Assembly: GCF_004340965.1 (NCBI RefSeq)
Contig: NZ_SLYA01000003.1
Location: forward strand, 558,001 to 622,000
DNA: 64,000 nucleotides
Origin: Sphingomonas sp. PP-CE-1A-559
GTDB lineage: Bacteria; Pseudomonadota; Alphaproteobacteria; Sphingomonadales; Sphingomonadaceae
Direction: 5' to 3'
A program made the position numbers and the translations under genes. The notes beneath the pieces were generated by a model. The model saw only the letters and a program-made list of their open reading frames with translations. It was not told the origin of the DNA and searched no databases. Below are positions 32,762 through 40,370 of this stretch, piece by piece (position 1 is the first letter of the stretch; each line of letters starts with the position of its first letter).

Positions 32762-32786
32762 GCCGATGCCGATGCCGATGCCGATG
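32762..32786 (+). repeat. Hexanucleotide repeat (GCCGAT)4 at the start of the GH130 gene
   Basis: GCCGAT occurs four times in tandem, giving ATG codons at 32766, 32772, 32778 and 32784 and the start Met-Pro-Met-Pro-Met-Pro-Met. All units are in frame, so a change in copy number would keep the frame but move the first ATG relative to the upstream AAGGG. Confidence 0.7.
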
Positions 32787-34070
32787 AACGCTGCCGAAGT
32801 CTTCACGACGCTGGACGTCGAGTTGAAGCCCGATCCGTCGCGCACCGTGATCCGGCCATTCAGTTTCGGCTATCCGAAAGCGTTCGAGGCGGACCGCCCG
32901 CCCCGCAGCCAGGTCGTCGTGGACCGCGTCCAGGCGCTGGACGATACGATGCGCCAAAGGATGCGCGACCTGCTGCTGACCCCCATGCGCGAGCGCCATC
33001 GCAACGCCGAGCAGGTCCTGCTGCGTCGTTTCGATGAGGTACGGCAGGACATAGGGGATGGCGACTTCAACGAGGACGAACGGCTGATCATCGGCGCCTA
33101 TTTCAGCCAGGAATACGCGTTCGAGTCCGCCGCGCTCTTCAACCCCAGCATCGTTTCACTGACGGATGAAGAGCCGTCCGTGCCGGGCGCGGTTCGCTTC
33201 GTCATGTCGCTGCGAGGCATCGGCGAGGGTCATATCTCGTCGATCACGTTCCGCACCGGCGAGTGGGGACCGGGCGATCGGCTGGTGATCGATCCGGCCA
33301 GCGCACACGGCGTCCCGCCGCGCATCGAGCGGCAGGATGACGGGTGGGTCCGCCTGGTATGCGAAGACAGCCGGGATGCGTCCGAGACCGTCATCTTCCC
33401 GGTTTTGCCGAGCCAGCGACAGGGCATCGAGGATCTGCGGCTGGTCAACTTCACCGATCACGACGGAGTCCGCAGCGTCATCGGCACGTACACCGCGTTC
33501 GACGGCAAGGATGCGCGACAGGAAATCCTGCGCGGGGTCGACCTGCGCCGGGTCGAGATGAGGGCGCTTGCCGGTGCCATGACCGGCTACAAGGGAATGG
33601 CGCTGTTCCCGCGGAGGATCGACAACCAGTTCGTGATGCTGGGCCGCCAGGACAGCGAGAATATCTGGCTGCTGCGATCGGACGATCTGTACACGTGGGA
33701 AACCGGCACGCCGATCATGGCGCCGAAATACCCGTGGGAGTTCGTACAGCTGGGCAATTGCGGATCGCCGATCGAGATCGACGAGGGCTGGCTGGTGTTC
33801 ACGCACGGCGTCGGCATGGTCCGGGGATATTGTATCGGTGCTTGCCTGCTCGACAAGGACGATCCGTCAAAGGTGCTCGCCCGCACGGCATCGCCGTTGC
33901 TGTTTCCCAGCGCGGAACAACGCGGGGGCTATGTGCCGAACGTGACCTATAGCTGCGGTGCGCTGATCCGGGATCGCCGCATCTTGCTGCCCTACGCGAT
34001 CGGCGACGAGTATTCGGCGTTTGCCGTGGGAGACGTGGATGACCTGCTGTCCGTGATGACCGCCGACTGA
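32766..34070 (+). CDS. Glycoside hydrolase family 130 (beta-mannoside phosphorylase-like)
   Basis: About 434 residues. A GH130 five-bladed propeller can be read from ESAALFNPSIVSLTDEEPSV, VNFTDHDGVRSVIGTYTAFD, MTGYKGMALFPRRIDNQFVM, QDSENIWLLRSDDLYTWETG and WLVFTHGVGMVRGYCIGACL. The N-terminal 110 residues are helical, as in the longer GH130 subgroup. Family members act on beta-1,2- or beta-1,4-mannosides by phosphorolysis or hydrolysis; which applies cannot be decided here. The start is ambiguous among four tandem ATGs; an ATG at 32751 is also in frame. No partner sugar genes adjoin it. Confidence 0.8.
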   Translation: MPMPMPMNAAEVFTTLDVELKPDPSRTVIRPFSFGYPKAFEADRPPRSQVVVDRVQALDDTMRQRMRDLLLTPMRERHRNAEQVLLRRFDEVRQDIGDGDFNEDERLIIGAYFSQEYAFESAALFNPSIVSLTDEEPSVPGAVRFVMSLRGIGEGHISSITFRTGEWGPGDRLVIDPASAHGVPPRIERQDDGWVRLVCEDSRDASETVIFPVLPSQRQGIEDLRLVNFTDHDGVRSVIGTYTAFDGKDARQEILRGVDLRRVEMRALAGAMTGYKGMALFPRRIDNQFVMLGRQDSENIWLLRSDDLYTWETGTPIMAPKYPWEFVQLGNCGSPIEIDEGWLVFTHGVGMVRGYCIGACLLDKDDPSKVLARTASPLLFPSAEQRGGYVPNVTYSCGALIRDRRILLPYAIGDEYSAFAVGDVDDLLSVMTAD

Positions 34071-34317
34071 CATGTTGGCGTGCCAACGGGAGGGCCTGGT
34101 ACGTCAGCGATAGTCGCGACCAGCGTCTGAGCCTTGCCGCGTGAAGCACGCCGACGAGCACCAGCGAGACGGTGCCGGACATCGTGACGAGGTTCGTTGC
34201 GGCCTTCCGGTTCGTATCGAGACCCTGTCTGCCATCGGTGCAACCAATGGTCTGAGGGACGCAAATCCTTCGACAGCCCATTTCGTCGCCATCGGTGGCT
34301 GGGGTTGGAGCCCTGGA

Positions 34318-35283
34318 TTATGTCCCGGTCTCGCGCTTTACCAATGCTTCGGCCTCCGCCTTTCCGGACTCTTGAGCGGTGTCGTCCGCGGCGATATCAT
34401 CGGCGAGCAGCATCAACTGGTGACCCGTAGCCGATCCGTTCGACGCGTCCTCTGCAACATGCACGCCCGAGCGCTTTGCGATCGCGCTGTCCCAGTGGGT
34501 GCGGACCGCGGCCCAATAATCCTTCGTCTTCGCCCAATACGCGTCCGCCGCCACCACCGCGAAGTCGGTTGCTGGGGTGTAGGTGTTGATGACGTATTCG
34601 TGGACGTAGGTGGCGGGTTTGCCGTCCTTCATGCCGATCTTCGCATTGTCCTGCTCGTGGACCCAGCCGGCAGGGGTGAGCACGTGCCGGTTGCTGCCGA
34701 TGTAGTGATCGTAGGGCGGGTTACGGGTCGCATCGCGGCGCGCAAGCGGGCGGCGGGTCTCGTCACTGGTCCAGCGGGTCGCGCCGTCGTCGTAGCGCCA
34801 GCGACCGATCCCGCCATAGCGCGGGGAATCGTCGGTCTGCCACACCGTCTGCGACCAAGCGCCGCGCCGTTCGGCTTCCGACAGCGGTTTCAGCGTCCAG
34901 CGGCCTGCCGCGGTGTAGACGAGCACGGTCGACGGTTGCCACGTCCAGTCCTGTCGCCAGTGCTTGATCACCATCGTCTTGGCGTTGCCGTCGGTGACGA
35001 CCAGCAGATGCTGGAGCACGACGTGATCGGGCGTGTCGACGATCGCGCGGACGACCTCGTGCCCGCCGCTGAGCTTGGCGGGGTAGGGCGTGTAGCCCGC
35101 GACCAGCGGCGTGGTCTCGCGCATGTCGAACGTCACCTTGAAGGTGCCGGCCATCGCCAGGATCGACGCGTGATCACGGGCCTGGTCGCCGTAGACGGCC
35201 TGCGTTTGCGCGGAGGCGATCGTCGGCACGACGGGGACCGCGGCCAGCGTCAGCCCGGTCGCGAGAAGAAGGGAGCGGAACAT
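34318..35283 (-). CDS. DUF6607 family secreted protein
   Basis: 321 residues from the ATG at 35283, where a signal peptide starts (MFRSLLLATGLTLAAVPVVP, cleaved after ASA). Family-like blocks are IKHWRQDWTWQPSTVLVYTA, WSQTVWQTDDSPRYGGIGRW, RPLARRDATRNPPYDHY and the GWVHEQDNAKI segment. Such proteins usually sit beside TonB-dependent receptors for iron or haem. The start codon region overlaps or abuts the receptor's stop at 35292, so the two are co-transcribed. Probable periplasmic or outer-membrane partner of the receptor; activity unknown. Confidence 0.75.
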   Translation of the reverse strand: MFRSLLLATGLTLAAVPVVPTIASAQTQAVYGDQARDHASILAMAGTFKVTFDMRETTPLVAGYTPYPAKLSGGHEVVRAIVDTPDHVVLQHLLVVTDGNAKTMVIKHWRQDWTWQPSTVLVYTAAGRWTLKPLSEAERRGAWSQTVWQTDDSPRYGGIGRWRYDDGATRWTSDETRRPLARRDATRNPPYDHYIGSNRHVLTPAGWVHEQDNAKIGMKDGKPATYVHEYVINTYTPATDFAVVAADAYWAKTKDYWAAVRTHWDSAIAKRSGVHVAEDASNGSATGHQLMLLADDIAADDTAQESGKAEAEALVKRETGT

Positions 35284-35291
35284 CAGGGGCC

Positions 35292-37568
35292 TCACAGGTT
35301 GAGCGAGAAGGAGAGCCCGGCGTTGCGGCCGGGTTGCGAATAGGCGTCGCGGACGACCGAGGTCGAGGTCAGTCCGCGGACGTCACTCCACCAGAAATAC
35401 TTCTTGTCGGTGATGTTGAAGATCCCCGCGCGCAGCGTCGCGTGATCCATCACGCGCAGCGACGCGGTGGCGTCGAGAATCCAGAACCCCGACGGCGTGA
35501 AGCAACTGGTGGCCGTGGTGTTGCAGGTGTTGTTGGTGTCGCCGACCTTCTTGCCCGCCGAATGCGTGGCGATGACCTCGGCACGGAACGGCCCGGCATC
35601 AGGCTGGTAGAAGATGCCTGCGACGACCTTGACCGGTTCGATGCTGTCGAGCGGCTGCGTGCCGGCGAGCCCGGTCGTCCGCATCGTGCCCTTGGCGTAG
35701 GACGCCGCGGCGCGGACGCCGACCCCGATCGGCAGGCGCGCCTCGCCGCGGGCTTCCAGTCCCTCGATCTTGACGCGGCCGCGGTTGATATACTGGTACA
35801 CAGCCGGGTCGGCCGCGGTGAAGGCGCCGCTGACCTGGACCTGATCGATGAAGTTGCGGAAGCGGCTGCTGAACGCGGTTCCACTCAGCGACCAGCCCGT
35901 GCCGCTCAACCGGATGCCACCCTCGACGCTGTTGCTCGTCTCGGGCTTGAGGTCGGGATTGGGGACCGAGCGGTAATTCTGCGTGATGTTGGCAAAGCCG
36001 TTGTTGATCTGGTTCGGCTCGGGCGGCTTGAAGCCTTGTGCGTAGTTGGCGAACAGCCGGACGCCCTCGGTGAGCTTGGCGACCGCACCGATCCGCGGCG
36101 TCACCTTCGATCCGCTCTGCTCGCGCGGTACGAAGGTCGTGAACAGCGGATCATTCTGTGGGTTCAGCTTGTAGTGATCGTAGCGGATCGACGGGAACAG
36201 CGTCAGCAGCCCGTCTGCGATGGCAATCTCGTCCTGTGCGAACACGCCGACCAGCGTGTAGTCGGTCGTCGGGAAGGCGCGGGTCGGATAGATTTCGCCC
36301 GCAGGCGCGACGGTGCCGTCTCGCACACCCGTCTGGCGGGTGTGCGAGTAGTCGGCGCCATAGGCGAACAGGTGCGTCAACGGCCCGGTCGCGGCGCGGC
36401 TCTCGAGTTGCAGCGTGCCGCCGTACACTTCGTTGTCGAAGCGGTTGATGCGCGTGCGATCGGCAGCGGTGTTGCGGTTCTCCGCCGCGGCCTGGAGTGT
36501 GAGGCTCTTCTGGTAATAGCCGGCGGCGCGGATACCGCTGACGATGCCGTCGCCGATGTAGCGATAGTCGATTGTGCCGCGGTTGCGCTCGGTCGTGTCG
36601 TGCGCGGTGAGACCGATCACCGACGTCGCCGCGAGCGGAGGCTTCGCGATCGCGCTGAGCACGTCGGTGTCGACGACGGAGGAGAAATGCTCGTAGGTCA
36701 GGCGCAACCGGTTGGCATCGTTCGGCGCCCAGACGAGGCGGCCGAGCAGCGCGTTGGACTCGATGTCCTGCGGGTTCGCCGTCGTTCGGTCGGTGGTTGC
36801 GGTGTCGTTGCTGCCCTTGGTCTCGGTCTCGTGACCGTCGCGGCGGGTATAGGCGACCATCGCCTCGATATCGCCGGTCTTGCCCGCGACCACGAAGCCG
36901 TTGGTCCAGCTGTCGTCCGAGGAATCATAGCTGGAACGAAGCCCGCCGCCGACGAGCTTGCCATCGGCGAGGAAATCGCGTGGGTCCTTGGTGATGAAGC
37001 TGACCGCGCCCGCGACGCCGTCGCTGCCATAGAGCGCGGAGGCGGGGCCGCGCAGGATCTCGACCGATTTGAGCAGGTCGAGATCGACGTAATCGCCGCG
37101 ACCCACCGATTGCGCGCCGAAGCTGAACGCGTCGGGGACGCGGACGCCGTCGACGGTGATCAGCACGCGGTTGCCCTCGAGCCCGCGGATGTTGAACCCA
37201 CTGTCGCGGTCGCGCCCGGTCGAGGATCCGGCGGCGGTAAAGCGCGACGGTGCGCGGCGGACGGTGACGCCCGGCTCGTAGCGCACCAGATCCTTGATGT
37301 CGGAGATGAAGCGATCCTCGATCGTCTTCGCGTCGATCACCGACACGGTCGCGGGCACGTCCTCCACCGCCTTTTCGGTGCGCGTCGCGGTGACGGTGAT
37401 GACCTTGTCCTGACCCTCCGGCTCGGCGGCAGGCGCGGTGGCAGTCGGCTTATCGGCCGCCGAAGCAGGCGCAGCTTCTGCGAGAGCGGGCTCTGCAGCG
37501 GCAGGGCCGGCGGCGCCGATCATCAGGGCAATCGGCGAGATGCCCGCCAGTAATTTGGTCAATGTCAT
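35292..37568 (-). CDS. TonB-dependent receptor, haemoglobin/haem/transferrin type
   Basis: 758 residues. Signal peptide (MTLTKLLAGISPIALMIGAA), TonB box-like KVITVTATRTEK, a plug domain with GFNIRGLEGNRVLITVDGVR and VEILRGPASALYGSDGVAGA, and a 22-strand barrel ending in aromatic-rich GRNAGLSFSLNL. The plug sequence and the lengths match receptors of the haemoglobin/transferrin group, so haem or iron chelate uptake is likely. A Fur-like palindrome lies about 35 bases upstream. The ATG at 37568 is preferred over a GTG at 37583. Leads the operon with DUF6607. Confidence 0.88.
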   Translation of the reverse strand: MTLTKLLAGISPIALMIGAAGPAAAEPALAEAAPASAADKPTATAPAAEPEGQDKVITVTATRTEKAVEDVPATVSVIDAKTIEDRFISDIKDLVRYEPGVTVRRAPSRFTAAGSSTGRDRDSGFNIRGLEGNRVLITVDGVRVPDAFSFGAQSVGRGDYVDLDLLKSVEILRGPASALYGSDGVAGAVSFITKDPRDFLADGKLVGGGLRSSYDSSDDSWTNGFVVAGKTGDIEAMVAYTRRDGHETETKGSNDTATTDRTTANPQDIESNALLGRLVWAPNDANRLRLTYEHFSSVVDTDVLSAIAKPPLAATSVIGLTAHDTTERNRGTIDYRYIGDGIVSGIRAAGYYQKSLTLQAAAENRNTAADRTRINRFDNEVYGGTLQLESRAATGPLTHLFAYGADYSHTRQTGVRDGTVAPAGEIYPTRAFPTTDYTLVGVFAQDEIAIADGLLTLFPSIRYDHYKLNPQNDPLFTTFVPREQSGSKVTPRIGAVAKLTEGVRLFANYAQGFKPPEPNQINNGFANITQNYRSVPNPDLKPETSNSVEGGIRLSGTGWSLSGTAFSSRFRNFIDQVQVSGAFTAADPAVYQYINRGRVKIEGLEARGEARLPIGVGVRAAASYAKGTMRTTGLAGTQPLDSIEPVKVVAGIFYQPDAGPFRAEVIATHSAGKKVGDTNNTCNTTATSCFTPSGFWILDATASLRVMDHATLRAGIFNITDKKYFWWSDVRGLTSTSVVRDAYSQPGRNAGLSFSLNL

Positions 37569-37600
37569 GTTCGTTGTCCCCACGGTCTGCCGGCTTGCTA

Positions 37601-37619
37601 GTGAGAATCATTCTCGTTA
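37601..37619. promoter_or_regulatory. Fur box between TonB receptor and DUF4198 gene
   Basis: GTGAGAATCATTCTCGTTA contains the perfect palindrome GAGAAT-C-ATTCTC (37603-37615) and resembles the Fur/Irr-type consensus GATAATGATAATCATTATC. It lies in the divergent promoter region, 33 bases before the receptor ATG on one side and 29 before the DUF4198 gene on the other. Iron repression of both units is inferred. Confidence 0.75.
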
Positions 37620-37647
37620 TCAAGTGCCATCGAAAAGGAGCATCGTG

Positions 37648-38468
37648 ATGACGAAGACCAGGGGAAATTGGCGGACGGCGCGAGCGACCGGGGCTCTGGC
37701 TCCTGCTATCGCTACCGCACTTGCCCTCGTGTCGGGGCCGTCGGCGGCGCATATGCCGTATGTGCTGCCGAGCGTATTCGACGCGGCAGGACGTGATCGC
37801 GTCACGCTCCAAGCATCGTTCACCGAAGACGCTTCCGGCCTGAGATCGCCATGAAGGACGCACCGTTCGAGATCACCGGCCCCGATGGAAAGACCGTCAA
37901 GCTGGCCGCACCGACGCTGACCACGGACCAGGCGATCGTCGAGGCGGCGTTACCGGCGGACGGCGTGTACCGGCTGTCGTCCGGGCAGCGGATCGGCCGT
38001 CTGAGCAAGATGTACCGGATCGGCGAGGCCTGGACGATCGTCGGCGAAGGCAAGACGCCTCCGCCCGGCGCGACGTCGGTCGACGTGCGCAGCACGACGC
38101 TGGCCGACGCCTATGTGGTGCGCGGCAAGCCGGGCGCCTCGGGGGCGCTGGCGGCGCGTGGCAAAGCGTTGGAGATCCACCCGCTCGGCGATCCGAGCAG
38201 CTACGCGCCGGGTTCAGCGGCCGCGTTCGAAATCCTGTACGAGGGCAAGCCGCTCGCCGGCGAACCCGTGACGCTGTTCCGCGAGGCGGGGTTCTATGAC
38301 GGACGCAAGCAGGTCGCGACGGTGAACAGCGACAAGGCCGGCAAGGTGACGCTGACCCCGTCCGATGCCGGGCGGTACCTGATGCTCGTGCGGCACCGTG
38401 CGGCCACGCCGGGCGCGGCGGATGCGTATTCCAGCTTCACCGTCACGCTGGCGTTCGAGGCGATCTGA
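37648..38468 (+). pseudogene. DUF4198-type periplasmic protein, split by a frameshift
   Basis: The first part (37648-37854) has a signal peptide and the family start HMPYVLPSVFDAAGRDRVTL, then QASFTEDA before it drifts into ASGLRSP and a stop. The second part is open from upstream of 37851: reading it back from 37833 gives FRPEIAMKDAPFEITGPDGK, the natural continuation. One missing T in the TT at 37832-37834 explains the break. The rest (to 38468) is a normal DUF4198 end (LYEGKPLAGEPVTLFREAGF). These proteins accompany TonB-dependent metal uptake. Either a real lesion or a base-calling error. Confidence 0.75.
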
Positions 38469-38496
38469 TCGGATTTGATTCGCGAAATGCCGCTTC

Positions 38497-38735
38497 CTAG
38501 CCAGGAGCGACCGGACCAGCATGACTAAGGTAATGCGAGAACGCGCCGGGTATGGTCTCGGCGAGCGCTGCCCGATCCTCGGCGAGCCGGCTCGGCTGGC
38601 TGGCACCGGGAATGACGGCCGCCACCGCCGGGTTCGCCAGCGGGAACCGGAGACCGGCGGCCTTCATGCTCACACGTGACGATCCGCGACCGCCTTGATC
38701 CGAGCCACCTCTTCGAGGATCGCGGGCCGTGCTAG
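38497..38735 (-). pseudogene. Remnant of an aldo/keto reductase (C-terminal part, frameshifted)
   Basis: Only the last 75 or so residues of an aldo/keto reductase remain: AILEEVARIKAVADRHV in one frame and then, after a shift near 38672, SMKAAGLRFPLANPAVAAVI and PGASQPSRLAEDRAALAET in the next. The order and spacing are those of the D-threo-aldose dehydrogenase group. Upstream sequence has no trace of the N-terminal barrel. It lies between the DUF4198 gene and an SDR gene; probably the scar of a deletion. Confidence 0.7.
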
Positions 38736-38770
38736 CTAGCGGCAACCTGACCGTCTCTCGACCGGGCGTC

Positions 38771-39475
38771 CTAGTGGCCCGCAACCTGCCCACCGTCCAC
38801 ATGCAGGATTTCGCCAGTTACGAACTTGGCGTCCTCCAGGTAGAGAATGGCCTGCACCACGTCGGCGACGGTGCCCATGCGTCCGAGCGGGTGATATCCG
38901 CCGAGCTTGGCACGCGTCTCGGCTGGATGCATCGGCGTCTCCATGATCCCGGGCGAAATCGCGTTCGCGCGGATACCGCGCGCTGCATATTCGATCGCCA
39001 GACTGCGCGTTGCAGCGGCAAGGCCACCTTTGGTCAACGAGGCGAGGACCGAAGGAAACTCTGCGTTGGCGTGCTCGGCAAGCGTCGTAACGATCTGGAC
39101 GACATGACCGCCGCCATTGCGCACCATCGCAGGCAGAGCGTGCCGCGTCATGTGGAAGAAGCCATCGAGGTTGGTCGCGAGGATCTGTCGATACTGCTCA
39201 TCGGAATAGTCGGTGAACGCCTCGCCGATGAACATGCCGGCATTGTTGACCAGCGTGTCGATCCTGCCGAACCGGTCGAGTGTTCGGGCCGCTACTGCCT
39301 CCGCAGTCGCCGGATCACCGACGTCGCCTGCCACGGTTAGCCAGTCGGGCTCATCCGCGGGGGCAATGCTGCGCGACACGCCGACGACGCGCCAGCCGCG
39401 CTCGCGGTAGCCGCGGGCGATGCCCTCTCCCAACCCTTGCGATGCCCCCGTGACGATGACGACCTTGCCCGACAT
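38771..39475 (-). CDS. SDR-family protein lacking the catalytic Tyr
   Basis: 234 residues from the ATG at 39475 (AGGAA upstream). Rossmann start VVIVTGASQGLGEGIARGYR, the NNAG motif in RIDTLVNNAGMFIG, and the C-terminal IRANAISPGIMETPMH are clear. At the active site, where SDRs have Tyr-x3-Lys, the sequence is VLASLTKGGLAAATRSLA: the Lys is present but the Tyr position is Ala. This variation occurs in a subgroup of SDRs, so loss of oxidoreductase activity or an altered chemistry is possible. A longer frame to 39517 is less likely. Confidence 0.8.
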   Translation of the reverse strand: MSGKVVIVTGASQGLGEGIARGYRERGWRVVGVSRSIAPADEPDWLTVAGDVGDPATAEAVAARTLDRFGRIDTLVNNAGMFIGEAFTDYSDEQYRQILATNLDGFFHMTRHALPAMVRNGGGHVVQIVTTLAEHANAEFPSVLASLTKGGLAAATRSLAIEYAARGIRANAISPGIMETPMHPAETRAKLGGYHPLGRMGTVADVVQAILYLEDAKFVTGEILHVDGGQVAGH

Positions 39476-39638
39476 TGCAGTTCCTGTGTTCGGTGTTGAA
39501 CGGGCGGGTCGATGCATTCGGCCCGCAGGGGTCTAACCCCGAACTTTGCTGATTGTGCCACAAGATCAGGAGGTTGCGATACCGGTCGACCGTAGATCAT
39601 GGATCGGGACGCTTCCGACGATCGTTGGGTGAGGGTAC

Positions 39639-40352
39639 ATGCTGAACCGCTTTCCCGGGGACCGACGCAAAATGACCGATCGACCGCTGATTGTATTCGA
39701 CGTCAATGAGACGTTGCTCGATATAAACATTCTCGAGCCTCTCTTCGCCGACATTTTCGCAGCCCCCGGTCGGATGCGGGAATGGTTTGCGCAGCTGATC
39801 TTGTATTCGGAGGCGCTGTCGCTGGCCGGGCCTTACGTTCCGTTCGGCAAGCTGGGCGGCGGTGTCTTGCGCATGCTTGGCCAGATCCACGGCGTCGCGG
39901 TGACGGACGATCATGTGCGTCAGCTTGGTGCGCTGATGACGGATATGCCGGTACACGCCGATGTCGCTGCCGGTCTGGCCGTGTTGAAAGACGCCGGGTT
40001 CTCGATCGTCACGCTTACCAACTCGCCGAACAGTGCCGGGCCCGATGTGCTCGACCGGGCCGGTCTGGGGTCGATGTTCGACCAGCGGTTTACGGTCGAT
40101 ACCGTGCAGCGCTTCAAGCCGACGCCGGCAACGTACCAACTGGTACAGGACACCATGAAGGCCACACCAGACACGACCTGGCTGATCGCGGCACACACAT
40201 GGGACACGATCGGTGCGCAGGCGTTCGGATGGAAGGCCGCCTTGGTCACGCGCCGCGTGAACGCGCCCCTCGTTCTGGACGGCATTCCGCAGCCGACGCT
40301 GGTTGCGCGCGACGTAGGTGCGGCGGCGCACGCGATTGCGGCTAGCCGATAG
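39639..40352 (+). CDS. Haloacid dehalogenase, type II (HAD superfamily)
   Basis: 237 residues. Motif I is LIVFDVNETLLDINILEPLF with the nucleophilic Asp, motif II is the LTNSPNS segment, motif III the Lys in RFKPTPATYQLV, and the last motif AAHTWDTIGAQAFGWKAALV. This is the arrangement of L-2-haloacid dehalogenases, which hydrolyse 2-haloalkanoic acids through an aspartyl ester. Related proteins can act on other small substrates. GAGGG precedes the ATG; a second ATG at 39672 would start just before the core. Confidence 0.85.
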   Translation: MLNRFPGDRRKMTDRPLIVFDVNETLLDINILEPLFADIFAAPGRMREWFAQLILYSEALSLAGPYVPFGKLGGGVLRMLGQIHGVAVTDDHVRQLGALMTDMPVHADVAAGLAVLKDAGFSIVTLTNSPNSAGPDVLDRAGLGSMFDQRFTVDTVQRFKPTPATYQLVQDTMKATPDTTWLIAAHTWDTIGAQAFGWKAALVTRRVNAPLVLDGIPQPTLVARDVGAAAHAIAASR

Positions 40353-40370
40353 CGGCATGCCCGCACGATC

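Noticed and set aside
32643-32765. Longer start for the GH130 gene at 32643
   Set aside because: The extra residues are not family-like, and a better ribosome binding site lies just before the tandem ATGs.
35334-37553. A 739-codon open frame on the plus strand
   Set aside because: Antisense to the haem-type TonB receptor; same composition artefact, no recognisable domain.
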